Positions 31,735 through 44,315 of a stretch of DNA of 64,000 nt are shown piece by piece. Under the pieces are notes generated by a model. It was not told where the DNA came from. It did not search any database and saw only the letters and a program-made list of their open reading frames with translations. Position 1 is the first letter of the stretch. Each line of letters opens with the position of its first letter. The position numbers and the translations under genes are program-made. The stretch lies in contig CAMZMU010000116.1 in the NCBI GenBank assembly GCA_947311845.1, positions 3,201,598-3,265,597 on the forward strand, in the 5' to 3' direction. Source of the stretch: Poa pratensis (Eukaryota; Streptophyta; Magnoliopsida; Poales; Poaceae).

Positions 31735-32220
31735 TGGACTCCCCGCCCAAAGCCGTTGGGGCGTGCCGGACACAAAATCGCGCCCACTCGCGGCGCCCAA
31801 ACGTGAATTCGGTCCGGCGCGGCCCAGTTTTGTGTCCGGCACGTCCAGCCCACGCCCTCAACTTGGGGAGGCTTGGGCGGCCCCGGACGGAAGGAAATGC
31901 ACGCCTCCGACGCGCGGGCCACGCCTGACAGTGACACGGCCACGCCCGGCCGTGGTCAAAGGCGTCGTCAAAGGCGCGTGCCGCGTGGCGACGCCTCGTT
32001 TTCACGGCCGGCGGGCGGCCAGTGAGCCGTCGCGTCCTCTGCTCACCGGAGTGAATGCGGCGCGCCTTTTCGAGGCGAGCGGCGTTAATGCCACAGCTCT
32101 CCGGCCGCCATAAAAGGCGCGCGCCGGCCTCCACTCATCGCCACTCTCGCCCTCGCCATTCTCTCTCCCTCACCTCGCCGCTCCTTCTCCACTCGAAAAC
32201 CGCCGCCGCTCTCCTTCTCC
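31735..32220 (+). promoter_or_regulatory. GC-rich promoter and leader of the interrupted ORF
   Basis: GC-rich sequence with repeated CGGCGCCCAAA/GCCGGACAC motifs. A TATA-like CATAAAAGG (32109-32117) is followed by a C- and CT-rich leader up to the ATG at 32221. Related GGGCGCC/CCCAAATGG motifs appear past the other part of the ORF (50440-50570), suggesting both belong to one small GC-rich mobile unit. The long frames here (e.g. 31694-32134 on both strands) are compositional. Confidence 0.4.
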
Positions 32221-32276
32221 ATGGTCGGCAACTGGAGGCGCACCGGCGGCGCCGCGGCCAACGGCTTCGCGCCGCG
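32221..32276 (+). pseudogene. 5' piece of a small ORF split by a 17.6-kb insertion
   Basis: ATG GTC GGC AAC TGG starts a frame of 18 codons plus 2 bases that stops at the insertion point of the fold-back element. It resumes in phase at 49855 once the insertion and one copy of the 8-bp duplication are discounted. See the 3' piece for the product. Confidence 0.65.
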
Positions 32277-33823
32277 TGATACGTCTCAAACGTATCTATA
32301 ATTTTTGATGTTCCATGCATGTTTTATATCAATTGTCACATGTTTTATATGCATTTTATATCATATTATGACATTTATTGGACTAACCTACTAATAGTTG
32401 CCAAAGTGCACAATGTTCTTGTTTTACACTTTGATGTGTAGAAATTATCAGAATTGGGCAAAGGAAACCTTGTTGGAGTCAAATTGGGACTTTCCAGAAA
32501 TCTGTCTGAAAACTATTTTCAAAGATCGTCACGTTCGGGCCTGAAGACGACGTCAAATGGAAAAAGTCTAGTCGCGAAAGTTGCAGGGAATTTTCCGCCA
32601 CACGTTTTATACAAAAGGTTCATCTCCATCGGAATTCGTATGCGGCCTGGAGAGGCCCAACAAGTCGGCTGGTCCAGATTTAAATCTGGCCGCGCCGAGG
32701 CCACGTGTGGTGGCCTCGGGAACCTTCTGAAGCTGCCCTTTGGATCATAAATAGCCCCCGCGGAGTAAACCCTAACACAATTGACGAAACTCCCGAATAC
32801 ATCTCCGTGCTCCGCCGCCACGAAACTTCGTTTCGGGGGACAGAAGTCTCTGTTTCGGTACCTTGCCGGGACGGGGAATTGCCCCCGGAGCCATCTCCAT
32901 CGACGCCACCGCCATCATCATCGTCGTTGCTGCCTCCCATGATGAGAAGGGAGTAGTTCTCCCTCGGGGCTGAGGGCTCTACCGGTAGCTATGTGGTTTA
33001 TCTCTCTCTCGCATGGTGTGATCTTTATGTGATCATGAGCTTTGTAATCTAGTTGAATCCATAGATGTTACTCTTCATTATCTTATATGCTACTCAAGTG
33101 GTTTTATTAATGTAATCTCCGGAGTCACCTTTGTCCCACGGTGCGAAGTTGACAGTGTGCGCCCCGTGTGTGGCTCTTAGGCTAAAGATAACAGGAATAC
33201 TTATCATGAGTTATTATTTGCGTTGGATGTCTCTATGAAATTGCGGTGTTTGTCTAGTACTATTTAGGGCGCTCAAGTTGACAGTGTGGGGTTTCCTAGA
33301 TGTGGAATGCGACTTTAAGGTGTGCTGTTATAGCCCTACGCAGTGGATTGGTGTTCGTTATCCAACGAGAGAATAATTCAGAGTAGCATAGTGAAGAGGA
33401 AATATCTATGTATTCAATTATATTATTATTGTTGAGAGTGTCCACTAGTGAAAGTATGATCCCTAGGCCTTGTTTCTAAGTATTGAAACACCGTTTACAA
33501 CCAGTTCTGCTACATGTTTGCTTGCTGCCATTTTTATTTCAGATTGCAATTACCACTTATAATCATCAATATTACTTGTATTTTAATATCTCTTCGCCGA
33601 ACTAGTGCACCTATACACCTGACAAGTGTATTGGGTGTGTTGGGGACACAAGAGACTTCTTGTATCTTAATTGCAGGGTTGCTTGAGAGGGATATCTTTA
33701 ACCTCTACCTCCCTGAGTTCGATAAACCTTGGGTGATTTACTTGAGGGAAACTTGCTGCTGTTCTACAAACCTCTGCACTTGGAGGCCCAACACTGTCTA
33801 CAAGAATAGAAGCGTGCGTTGAC
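32277..33823 (+). repeat. Left arm of the fold-back element
   Basis: Runs from TGATACG to GTTGACATCA. It includes a TATA-like ATAAATAGC followed by AAACCCTAAC (about 32747-32775), a GA/CT-rich downstream part, and GTTGACAGTGTG motifs. The matching right-arm frame encodes the same short peptide start (MFACCHFY) as the left-arm frame at 33514. Confidence 0.7.
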
Positions 33824-33846
33824 ATCACCTGTAGCCAGAGGATGTG

Positions 33847-35269
33847 AATACCTTTTACCTGTGTTTCTATTCTTGTAGACAGTGTTGGGCCTCCAAGAGC
33901 AGAGGTTTGTAGAACAGCAGCAAGTTTCCCTTAACTGAATCACCCAAGGTTTATCGAACTCAGTGAGGTAGAGGTCAAAGATATCCCTCTCAAGCAACCC
34001 TGCAATTAAGATACAAGAAGTCTCTTGTGTCCCCAACACACCCAATACACTTGCCAGATGTATAGGTGCACTAGTTCGGCGAAGAGATAGTGAAATACAA
34101 GTAATATGGATGATTATAAGTAGCAATTGCAATCTGGAATAAAAATGGCAGCAAGCAAACATGTAGCAGAACTTGTTGTAAACGGTGTTTCAATGCTTAG
34201 AAATAAGGCCTAGGGCTCATACTTTCACTAGTGGACACTCTCAACAATGATCTCATAACTGAATAAGTAAAAGCTACTCTTAAACACTCTCTTGTTGGAT
34301 AACAAACACCATTCATTGTGTAGGGCTACAAAAGCACACCTCAAGCCGGAGTAAACAAGCGCCACAATGTCATAAAGGAATCACACACGGTGCACACACT
34401 GTCACCTTTACACCGTGGAGAGTACCGGAGTTCATATTAAAGTAACCTCTGGAGTGCATAATAGATAAAGAGTAACATCTACATATTCAACTAGATTAGC
34501 ACAACTGAACACAAGTAAATACTACTCGGGATTATTCTCCTTCTTGATGAAGCAAGAGTACTATGCGTAGGGCTGCAAGAGCACACCTCAAAGTCTGAGT
34601 AAACAAACACCACAATTCCCAAGAATAAGCCATGATAAATGTCTAAATTATTCATAGAGTCACAGAAGTACCCACACTGTCACCTTGATACCGTGTTGTC
34701 ACAATGACTCCAGAAACTAGACAAAATCACTTGAGTAGCATAAACATTATTAATGCATTCAGCGATACTAGCAATACACATGATCACATAAAGATCACAC
34801 CATGGGAGAGAGAGATGAACCACATAGCTACCGGTAGAGCCCTCGGCCTTGGGGGAGAACTACTCCCTCCTCATCATGGGAGTCAGCAGCGGCGATGAAG
34901 ATGGCGATGGAGTTGATGGAGATGGCTCCGGGGGCAGTTCCCCGTCCCGGCAGCGTGCCGGAACAGAGACTTCTGTCCCCCGAAACTTGTCGTCGATGGC
35001 GGCGGCGCTGCGGAACTCTTCTGGAAATATGACTTCGTATTTTAGGGTTTTCGCGTCTGAGGCAATATATAGGTGAAGGGGCGATGTCGGCGGAGGCCCG
35101 AGGGGCCCACACCATAGGGCGGCGCGGCAAGGGGGCCCACCGCGCCGGGGTGTGGTTTGGCCACCTCGGCGCCCTCCTTCGTCTCTCCTTCAGACTCCGT
35201 GACGGTGCTGGAAAAATAGGGACGTGGCCTTTTGTTTCGTGCAATTCCGAGAATATTCGCAGAAGTACT
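33847..35269 (-). repeat. Right arm of the fold-back element (major part; terminus at 49671-49846)
   Basis: Reverse complement of the left arm with many differences. It is interrupted at 35269 by the chromovirus and continues at 49671-49846 to the terminus. It also has a TATA-like CTATATATTG followed by AAACCCTAAAATAC on the minus strand (about 35042-35072), mirroring the left arm. Confidence 0.7.
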
Positions 35270-38200
35270 TGTGGGGACCCCGGACTAGCCGTCCGAAATA
35301 CCCGATTATGCTTAACACAACGATCCCGTGATCAGTATGTCGTTGCACATAATCCGAACTGAATATCAAAGTTTACATCCATACAATACCGAGTTTCAAG
35401 TCTTACACACATGGCCATACTGGCCTAATTATACATAGGTGCCTTCAAGGGCCAAATCATCTTTATTCAGCGGAAGCTACGGTAGTAGGGCTAATCCATC
35501 AAACAACACCCGACAGGCAGCTGACTTATGAAGATCCTAGTTTGCATAGACGTCGCCGAACTCCTCTTCAACGTAGGGCTCCTCGAAATCTGGCTAAGAC
35601 AATAGCCAGGGACGAAACCAATATGAGTACATTTGAATGTACTCGCAAACTACCCCAACTAGAGTAAGCACTAGTTTTAGTTTGAAAACTTTTACTTAGC
35701 TTTGAAACATCTTAAAAGAAAGCCTTTTCTGAAAAGGGGTAAGAAGAAATTTTTACAACTATCCTTTAAGAAGACATCATTTTAGCTGTTTCCCCGAAAC
35801 TCCTCCGGTATCCAACCATATCCCAAATCATGGTTCCCAAACCCATCACAACCTCGTACCAACTCATTGGTACAGGTATGCAACCTTTTCCACTTCATTT
35901 TCCTTTCAAAACTCAATATTTTATAAAACTTGCACATGGTCTTAAGACAGCCTCCCAACTGTCCATATCCGAGGACTCGGCTATTCGAATAGTTTTACCC
36001 TCTGCAGAGGTAGCACGCTTTTCCCACACCCATCCGGTCACTCATCGTGTCAGCCACGTCCCGCCATACCAGAGGTATGCGAAGTTGAGTTCCCGGCCAT
36101 AGCCTGTCCTTTGCTCATGCTAGTATAGGACCCTGCCTCTACGACACTTTCCATCGACACTTAAATCCTCAGAAACTAAGTGTGAGGACTCGTAGTTCTG
36201 TCCGGCGGACCCAAGGGAGCCCTTCAATCCTCTTTCTTCTTTACGCTCATACCGGCTTCCGGTAGACTTCTATTAAGAGGACCCAGGTCAGGGGGTAGGT
36301 CCTCAGACCATCCCCTCATGGAACGAGGTTATCCTCGTTATTGAGGCATCCAGTACTAACACGAGCAAATTATATGACTACGCCCTTGCCCATATGTGGG
36401 TAAATGTGGTCGCACCGGTTATTGGTTGGTCGCCATAGTGTTAGGACACAATGTGCACTTTTCCAAAACAACACCACCATTTCCAACTTAATACCGACCT
36501 TTCGGCATTTCACCTTCATCCAAGTACCTTCAAAGGAGTTTTGAAAAACATTGTTTTTCCCAACTTATAGTTTTAAATAACTACTTTATACTTCTACATA
36601 AGGTGGCAAAATAGTTTTCAGGTATTTTGCAAAAGGGATTTTTCTAAAATCATTGATTCCTTGGAATAACTCTTGAGACTAAAATAGATGTATATAAATG
36701 CAAGCTCAGTGAAGTAGCTTGCCTTGTTCAACACAGTGGTACTGGTCCTGATCTTCGGGTTCAACGAAACCTCCTTCTTCGATAAATCCGTCAACGGTAT
36801 CGTCTAAACGTTAAACAAGCAAGACAAACAATTACTACTCTAACTCAAGCATCATCACATCATTACAATCACAAATGCTACAATTAGCTACTGCACACAT
36901 CAAGCAACACAAGGTGGTTTTAATTTAATTGAATTAATCTTTATTTAATTGTTTTCAAACTAAGGCAGAAACTAGTTGTACACCAATTAATTCACCATTT
37001 AATCTATGTTGGTCACAAAATTTCAAACTAAAATTCTATGGATAGCTACTGATGTGTAGAAGACCACCCAATTGGATTGGGGTCATTTGGAGTTACCAAA
37101 CTCCCTACACATTTGTTTTAGTTCAGAAGGACTTTAATCAAGTTTTAGCTACCAAACCAATTAAGTTGCTCCAAAATTTAAATCCTTTTAGGGGTAACTA
37201 ACCTTGGTTGAATGTGACCTAACAAAATTGGTTTTAGTTTAATTGGACCTACTATTAAATCACACTAATTGGTTTAGTGCAGAAGGGTGCACTGAAGTTC
37301 AACCAAAGGCTAAGGAGTTTACACTACTCAATTAATTCTACCAAAATTTGGGGAGCTAAAGGATCCTAATACAAAGCTACCAAAATTGGTTTCGAGTTAT
37401 TTGGATTTATATAACTCCAGAAACAAATGGTTTAGTGTTTTAAACCTTCTGGAGCATTTTTATTAATACATTTTTATTATTTATTTAAATGAGATGAGAC
37501 CACTTTGGTGAGTTAAAGAATTTTATAAGCTTTCCAGAACAGTTGAGTTTGATTTATTTGGATTCCTAGAACTCGAGTTATTGAATTTCAAAACTAGGTC
37601 CAGTACTGAAAAGCAGAGGAGTTTGAAATTCGGAAAAACCTAATTTACTGGATAATGTTGAAAATCCTGACGGGTGGGGTCCGCTCGTCAGTGACTCAAC
37701 GGAAACGTTTCGCGCGCGGGTTTAAGTTTAAAACGCTGACGGGTGGGGTCCACCAGTCAGTGACTACTTAATCGAAACGGTATGCTACCGTTAATCTCTA
37801 ATCCTACGGCTGTGGATCGAAGACATGGCGGCGACCATTTCCTGGCGGCGCCGTGGCTCCGGCGACGGCGGAGTGCACGATTCGCTCACCTGAGAGCTCG
37901 GGAGGTGGCGGAGATGACGGGGATCGACGGCGGAGGGAGTGGGGAAGCTCTGGGGTGAGTCGTACGTGCTGGGACGGCTTCACTCGACGACGGCGTGCTC
38001 AGCTCCTCCTCCGCGGCCGTGCTCCAAGTCCGGCGATTCCTCCGCGGCGCTGCTGTGCACAAACACGGGCAAAACGCGGCGGGTGAGCTAGGGGTAATGG
38101 TGATGCGAGCAAGGGCCAGAGAGAAGGCAGGGGAAGAGAGGCACGACCTGGCCGTGATCGCCTTCTTCCTCGGCGCGGCAGCGCTCTGCCGTGCGTGTGC

Positions 38201-39496
38201 ACGGTGGCTGCGATGGAAAAGCTCGCCCTCCTGGCGATGCTCTGGTGTGAGGGGTGTGTGTGGGAAGTGGTGGAGGTGTGTGGAGAAGAGGTGGTGCGGG
38301 GTGGGTTTTTATAGCGGCGGAGGCGCTCGGCGCTCCACGGCTCGGTGGTGGGGAGAGGAAAGGGTGGTGCTGGGTCCGGCTGAGGGTGCCAGTGAGGTTG
38401 CGGGGAGCTAGGGGGTGTCGCAGAAGCGGTCGGGTGGTCGAGGGGGACAGGGGTGACGCGCGGGCGTCGATGCCGTGCTCGGCCGGCCATGGCGAGCGGC
38501 GTGCTCCTGCGCGTGCGCTGGGGTCGGGTAGGGCGCGTGCAGGGCAACCGAGGGGCAGTGGGGGCTCGTACACGACGCGGTGGTGGTGACGGAACCAGAG
38601 GGGCGAGGTGGGGCAGCGCGGAGGCGTGCGGTGCTCGCAGTGGACCTCGGCGTCGTCGCGTCGCTCGGCGTGCTCTGGCGTGGACGACGCGCACGCCAGA
38701 GGGCTCTGCGGCGGTCGAGTCTCGTCGAGCAGGAGCGGAGAGGGTTGGGTGGTGTGGCGGGCACGGCGCGGCGTCGTCTCGGCGTCGCGTCTGCTCTGTC
38801 CACGAGGCGACCCGTGCGGGTGCTTGCCAAGGACGGCAATGGCGTGGCGCCAGCGGCTTGCCTCCTCTGGGGTCAACGAGCGTGTCACCTCTCCATCCTT
38901 CGAGTGAGTGAGGCGAGGAGAGTGAGTGGAAGCTACTGGACTGCTTGATTGCACTGAATCGAGCTCCAATTTTGGATTGGATTTTCGGGTTTGGGATGAA
39001 CTCAATGGTGATCAACAAGTGTTCGATCAAATTCCCGAACCAAGTTCAAATTTGAATTTTCTGAAATTCTTTCCATGGTTTGCTTCAAAATATTTTTCCA
39101 AGGTTTGTGGTACCACTGGATTATTTATTCTTGAAGTGCATCTTGGTGTTCTTGATGGTTTTCCAAAGTTAAAGAAACATTTGGAATTTTGAAAATAGAA
39201 TTTAGAATAAATTTAAAATAAGAGAGGGAAAAGGAGTAAGATGAAATGAGAGGGATCACTTCTCTCCACTGAATTTTTGTTTGGAAGAAATTGAATCTCA
39301 CTTGAGATTTAGTGTGACACTTGTCACATTATTTTTATTGTTTTAGCTCTTGTTTTATTTCTTTTCTTTCTTCAAATTTTTTAGAGCAAACAACAACTCA
39401 AGCAAGCAAACACAAACAAACACACATAAAATAACAAAAGTTTTTGTTGGCCCACAATTTTGACTAAAAGCTGGGTTACAATTTTGGGATGTTACA
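35270..39496 (-). repeat. 3' LTR of the chromovirus
   Basis: 4227 bp. Includes a GC-rich portion (about 37800-38900) that produces long but non-coding frames on both strands. Nearly identical to the other LTR except in the last ~300 bp. Confidence 0.93.
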
Positions 39497-39513
39497 GATC
39501 CTTCCCCCCTTAG
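39497..39513 (-). promoter_or_regulatory. Polypurine tract of the chromovirus
   Basis: AAGGGGGGAAGGATC on the minus strand, directly before the 3' LTR; the expected primer for plus-strand DNA synthesis. Confidence 0.8.
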
Positions 39514-39542
39514 GATAAATCTCGTCCCGAGATTGGCTGGGC

Positions 39543-39721
39543 TTAGGTGCTAAAGAGGTTGGGAAAATCGCTTCTAAGATAGTCCTCACGTTCCCAAGTG
39601 GCTTCCTCTTCAGAGTGGTTAGTCCACTGGACTTTATAAAACTTGATCTTGTTCCTCCGGGTGAGACGAATATCTTCGTCGAGAATTTTGAATGGTCTCT
39701 CACGGTAAGTCAGATCATGGT
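39543..39721 (-). pseudogene. Chromodomain at the end of pol (frame-shifted from integrase)
   Basis: Minus-strand frame ending TAA at 39543-39545 with IKFYKVQWTN, EEATWE and REDYLRSDFPNLF, a typical chromovirus chromodomain thought to direct integration to marked chromatin. It is in a different frame from the preceding integrase fragment, which stops at 39722, so one indel separates them. Confidence 0.8.
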
Positions 39722-40468
39722 TCAGGTCGATGGAGTGGTGGTCAATGTTCTTGAAACGTCTGGCTGGTCCGGAACTTCAAGACATTTCCGGAGCAGAGAG
39801 ATGTGGAAAACATTATGAAATTCCGATAATTCTGGGGGCAACTCTAACTGATAGGCTACCTCTCCGCGACGGGCAAGAATCTTGAAAGGTCCAATATATC
39901 TGGGTGCCAGCTTTCCTTTGACATGGAAACGTTGCATCCCTTTGAGTGGTGTCACCCGAAGATAGACAAAATCTCCAGGTTGAAAGGTGACGTCACGACG
40001 CTTGGGATCAGCATAACTTTTCTGACGGGATTGGGCCGTTTTGAGACGCTCACGGATAAGTTGGACTTGCTCCTCGGCTTCACGGAGGGTATCTGGTCCA
40101 AACACTTTTCCTTCTCCGGTCTCGGACCAGTTCAAGGGTGTACGGCACTTCTTGCCGTAAAGTGCTTCAAATGGGGCCATTTGCAGACTGGACTGATAAC
40201 TATTGTTATAGGAAAACTCTGCAAACGGAAGGCAATCTTCCCATTTAGAGCCATAGGCTAGGACACATGCGCGAAGCATATCTTCCAGAATCTGGTTTAC
40301 TCGCTCAGTCTGTCCTCCGGTCTGAGGGTGATAGGCTGTGCTGAATGATAAGTGGGTTCCGAGGGCTTCGTGAAGAGCTTTCCAGAACCGTGAGGTGAAC
40401 TGCGTGCCTCTGTCAGATACAATCCTCTTAGGCACTCCATGCAGGCTTACTATTCTGGAAATATACAA
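39722..40468 (-). pseudogene. Integrase catalytic core and C-terminal fragment
   Basis: Contains IVSDRGTQFTSRFWKAL (second catalytic Asp), STAYHPQTGGQTERVNQ (catalytic Glu), the MAPFEALYGKKCRTPL segment and the GPFKIL...FHNVFHISLLRK region just before the chromodomain. Continuity with both neighbouring fragments is broken by frame changes. Confidence 0.85.
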
Positions 40469-40538
40469 GTCTGCTAGCTGGTTCCCTCTATAAGTGGTGT
40501 TGACGGAATGAAATGGGCAACCTTGGTCAATCGATCAA

Positions 40539-40850
40539 CTATGACCCAGATTGAATCATGGCCTCGGTTGACCTAGGAAGTCCGGTAATAAAATCCATTC
40601 CAATTTCATCCCATTTCCACTCGGGGGTCTTAAGGGGTTGGAGCAATCCTGCAGGGCGCTGGTGCTCTGCTTTGACTCGCTGACAGATATCACACTTGGC
40701 CACGAAAGAACCAATCTCTCGCTTCATTCCATGCCACCAAAACTTCTCACGAAGATCTTGGTACATCTTGGTTCCTCCGGGGTGGATCGAGTATGGGGTA
40801 TCGTGGGCTTCTTTTAGGATTAGACCCTTGAGTTCCTTATCATCGGGCAC
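40539..40850 (-). pseudogene. Integrase zinc-binding domain fragment
   Basis: Carries the HHCC domain (H...H in SIHPGGTKMYQDLREKFWW, C...C in KCDICQ) and the start of the catalytic core (MDFITGLP, first Asp). Stops at 40539; the region 40470-40540 contains two changes of frame before the core resumes. Confidence 0.85.
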
Positions 40851-40888
40851 ACACAGGCGTCCTTTGAATTTCAGAACTCCTTCAGCAT

Positions 40889-42211
40889 CTACGGCAAAAC
40901 CAGGTGCTTGTCGAGGGATAGCTTCTTTTTAATTCCCTCGATACTCTCATGACCCTTCTGGGCCTCTTTGATTTGATCCAACAGGGTTGGGGCTAACTCC
41001 AGGTTGGCAAGATATCCATGGCTAACCAATTCAAGTCCGAAATCTTCGAACTCCTTAAACAAGGCTGGTTGTTCTGCTTGGATTAGGGTATTCAGGGTGC
41101 AGGGCTTCCGGCTTAGGGCATCGGCTACCACATTGGCTTTTCCGGGATGGTAATGAATTCCGACATCATAGTCCTTAATCAATTCCATCCACCTTCTCTG
41201 CCTCAGATTCAACTCCTTCTGAGTGAAAATGTACTTCAAGCTTTTGTGATCTGTATAGACCTCGCAGCGATGACCCACAAGATAGGGTCGCCATGTTTTC
41301 AAAGCGAAAACCACAGCTGCTAATTCCAGATCATGGGTTGGGTAATTCTCCTCATGCGGTCGCAACTGTCGAGACAGGTACGACACAACTTTTCCTTCTT
41401 GCATCAGAACGCAACCAAGTCCGAGACGTGAAGCATCGCAATACACGTCGAAACTCTTGGTGACGTCTGGCATGACTAGGATTGGGGCTGAAGTCAGTCT
41501 CTTCTTCAGTTCTTGAAAACTATCTTCACACTTCTGGGTCCATTCAAACTTCTTATCCTTCTTCAACAACTGGGTCATGGGTTTGGCTATACTGGAGAAT
41601 CCTTCAACGAACTTGCGGTAATAACCTGCCAGTCCGAGAAAACTTCGGATTTCAGTTACACTGGTGGGGGATTTCCAGTCTAGAATGGCTTTGATTTTCT
41701 CGGGGTCAACAGAGATTCCTCCTGCAGACACAACATGTCCGAGGAATGCCACTTCACTTAGCCAAAATTCACACTTGCTAAGTTTGGCATACAGTTTGTG
41801 TTCTCTGAGGGTCTCCAAAACCAAACGCAGATGTTCAGCATGCTCTTCTTCCGTCTTGGAGTAGATAAGGATATCATCGATGAAGACAACCACGAACTTG
41901 TCGAGGTACTCCATGAAGATCTTATTCATGAGATTCATGAAATAAGCAGGGGCATTGGTCAAGCCAAAGGACATAACGGTGTATTCAAACAATCCGTATC
42001 GGGTGGTGAAGGCGGTCTTAGGAATGTCAGACTCTCGAATCTTCAACTGGTGATAACCTGTCCGAAGATCGATCTTAGAAAAGACTCGGGCTCCGTTCAT
42101 CTGATCGAACAGATCCTCGATCTTGGGCAGAGGATACTTGTTCTTGATGGTTACATCATTGAGCTTGCGATAATCCACACACAGGCGTGTGGTACCGTCT
42201 CTTTTGTCCAC
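40889..42211 (-). pseudogene. Reverse transcriptase-RNase H segment of pol
   Basis: The longest intact piece, 440 codons. RT motifs: [40 protein letters not shown] (catalytic Asp pair), then [11 protein letters not shown] and the RNase H domain with [20 protein letters not shown] and YTDHKSL (acidic catalytic residues) and NVVADALSR. The N-terminal RT start is in another frame: a one-base break near 42255-42260 separates it from the protease frame. It ends by another shift near 40890-40910 before the integrase. Confidence 0.9.
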
Positions 42212-42252
42212 GAAGATGATGGGTGATCCCCAAGGTGATGCACTTGGGCGAA

Positions 42253-43240
42253 TCAGACCTTGCTGAGCTGATCAGCTAACTGCTTCTTCAACTCCACCAG
42301 TTCCTCTGGGTTCATCCGGTAGGGTCTCTGGGATATAGGGGCTGTTCCAGGAATAAGTTCAATCACGAACTCAATATCCCGGTCTGGTGGCATACCAGGC
42401 AATTCCTCCGGGAAAACATCCTTGAATAGGTGGACAACACGGATCTCATCTAGAGCTGGTCGAGCTATACCTTCATGACAACGGGATTGGGATTGATTGG
42501 CTTGTGATGCATACTCCACTTCGGTTCCTTGGTCTGTGGTGAGAGATACTGCTCTTCTGGCGCAGTCGATACGACCATGATACTTTGCTAACCAGTTCAT
42601 ACCCAGAATGATATCTATGCCCTGAGTTCCTAAAATGATTAGGTCAGCTGGGAAATTCTCTCCTTTGATCTCAAGAGAGACGTCGGGACAAAACAGCTTG
42701 GTCTCGACTAGGAACTCTGGGGTTTGGATGAGCAGGGGTTTGGACAAGAGACTCCCGACTAGACCTCCCTTAACAACAAACTCCTTGGTAACAAAGGAAT
42801 GGGTAGCACCAGAATCAAACAGGACAGTTGCAGGTACTGAGTTGACAAGGAACGTACCCAGCACAACATCTGGCGCTTCCTGGGCTTCGGCAGCATCAAT
42901 GTGGTTGAGGCGGCCTCTGGCAACAGCAGCATTGCCACGGGGTGCAGCATTCTTGCCATTTCCATTTCCATTTCGGCCTTGTCCAGGATTAGGTGCAGGG
43001 GCATTGGGGCGCGGAGCATTCCTCTTGGGATTGGGGCAGTCTCGGGAGTAATGACCCTTGTTGCCGCATTCAAAGCAGACAACGCTGGCAGTAGGGGTAA
43101 AAGTGTGGGTGTTTCCTCCGGGACGATTGTTGCCATTGGGGCGGTAGTTGTTGGTGTTTGGGCGGGGAACATTGTTGTTGTTGTTGTTGGGACGGTTGGG
43201 ATAGTTGGGACGTGAAGCTGGGGGTGTTTGGTGAACTGGC
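42253..43240 (-). pseudogene. Gag C-terminus (zinc knuckle) and aspartic protease
   Basis: In this frame: the nucleocapsid zinc knuckle CFECGNKGHYSRDC (about 43035-43075), then the retroviral-type aspartic protease with LFDSGATHSFV (active-site DSG) and IDIILGMNWL, and the linker to RT (VFPEELPGMPP, EFVIELIPGT). It is out of frame with the upstream gag by one base near 43240-43265, and stops at 42253 before the RT frame. Confidence 0.85.
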
Positions 43241-44054
43241 TTGGGGCTAGCTGGAAGGTGCGAGATTTCTGGCTGCTGGAACCTTCCTGAATATTCATCC
43301 TTCTCTTGCGGCCTTCAAACATGGATTTGCGCTTGGTCTCCAGCTGAATTGCCTTGTCCACTAGTGACTCCAGATCACGGAAGTCATGGACAACCAAGGC
43401 ACATTGCATCTCATCATGGAGTCCGTTCAGAAAGCGCTCCATCTTCTTCTTTTCCGTGTCGGTATCTTCAGGAGCATACCGAGCAAGATCGGTAAACTCA
43501 TCCAGATAACCAACCACATCTCTGCCTCCCTGCCTTAGCTTACGGAACTCATCCTTCTTCCTCTCGATAAGACCGCTAGAGATGAACTTCTTGCGGAATT
43601 TGTCCTTGAACTCCTCCCAGGTTATGACATGACCCGCTTGCTGGATGGTCTTGGTAGTTTCCCACCAAGCTCTTGCAGGTCCAGCAAGGTAGTGGGTAGC
43701 ATACAGGACCTTCTCATTCTCTCCTACCGAGGCAACTTCCAGGTTGTTTTCAATAGTGCGGATCCAGTCATCTGCTTCCAGGGGATGAAGTCCCTTGGAA
43801 TAGGTAGGAGGTGTGGTCTTCTGGAAGTCACTCAGGGTAGAGCGCTGGTTTCCACCCTCGTCGCCATTGCCATTGCCACCATTGTTGTTCTGGTTGGCGT
43901 GGGCAGCAGCAAGTTGCTGCAGGGCGGCGAGATGAGCTTGACGCTCTTCCCGGGCAGCTTGGCGATCCTCCATGATGATCGCAAGCAGTTGAGCAGCGGT
44001 GGGTTCCGGCGGTGGTGGTGGTGTCGCGTGCTGGTTGTGGCGAGTGTTCGTCAT
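43241..44054 (-). pseudogene. Gag (capsid region)
   Basis: The likely start is the ATG at 44052-44054 (MTNTRHNQ), rather than the upstream in-frame codons. A Pro-rich, Gln-rich N-terminus is followed by the Ty3 capsid domain: ADDWIRTIENNLEV, ATHYLAGPARAWWET, TWEEFKDKFRKKFIS and YLDEFTDLARYAP. The original frame continues open to 42759 but is out of register with the zinc knuckle after about 43250. Confidence 0.85.
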
Positions 44055-44315
44055 CCTGGAATAGATACGATATAAGAGGCAAGGCAAAAAGGCTTTGGCT
44101 AACGATGAAGTCACAAAGGGGGTGGTTGATGAAACACTTATCAAACAAGACCATCACATTTATTCAACACATCATCACATCAAGGGTTCACACATCAAGC
44201 TTACAACATCCTACTACACCTAATGTACATACAACATGGTTTCTAGGAACCAACACATAAACTCTACTCGCATAGGGGGTCGACACAGTCCTAGGGTAGT
44301 GCTCTCGTCGCTCAA

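Noticed and set aside
31694..32134. ORFs of 139-142 aa on both strands
   Set aside because: GC-rich promoter-like sequence; frames on opposite strands are equally open and have no recognisable motif.
37999..39030. Long overlapping ORFs (up to 343 aa) on both strands, repeated at 48044-49190
   Set aside because: They lie in the GC-rich part of the two LTRs, occur in several frames at once, have Pro/Arg/Ser-rich composition and no domain. Composition explains them.
42253..44054. Programmed ribosomal frameshift between gag and pol of the chromovirus
   Set aside because: There are several breaks, some inside single domains such as integrase, so ordinary indels or assembly errors explain the pattern better.
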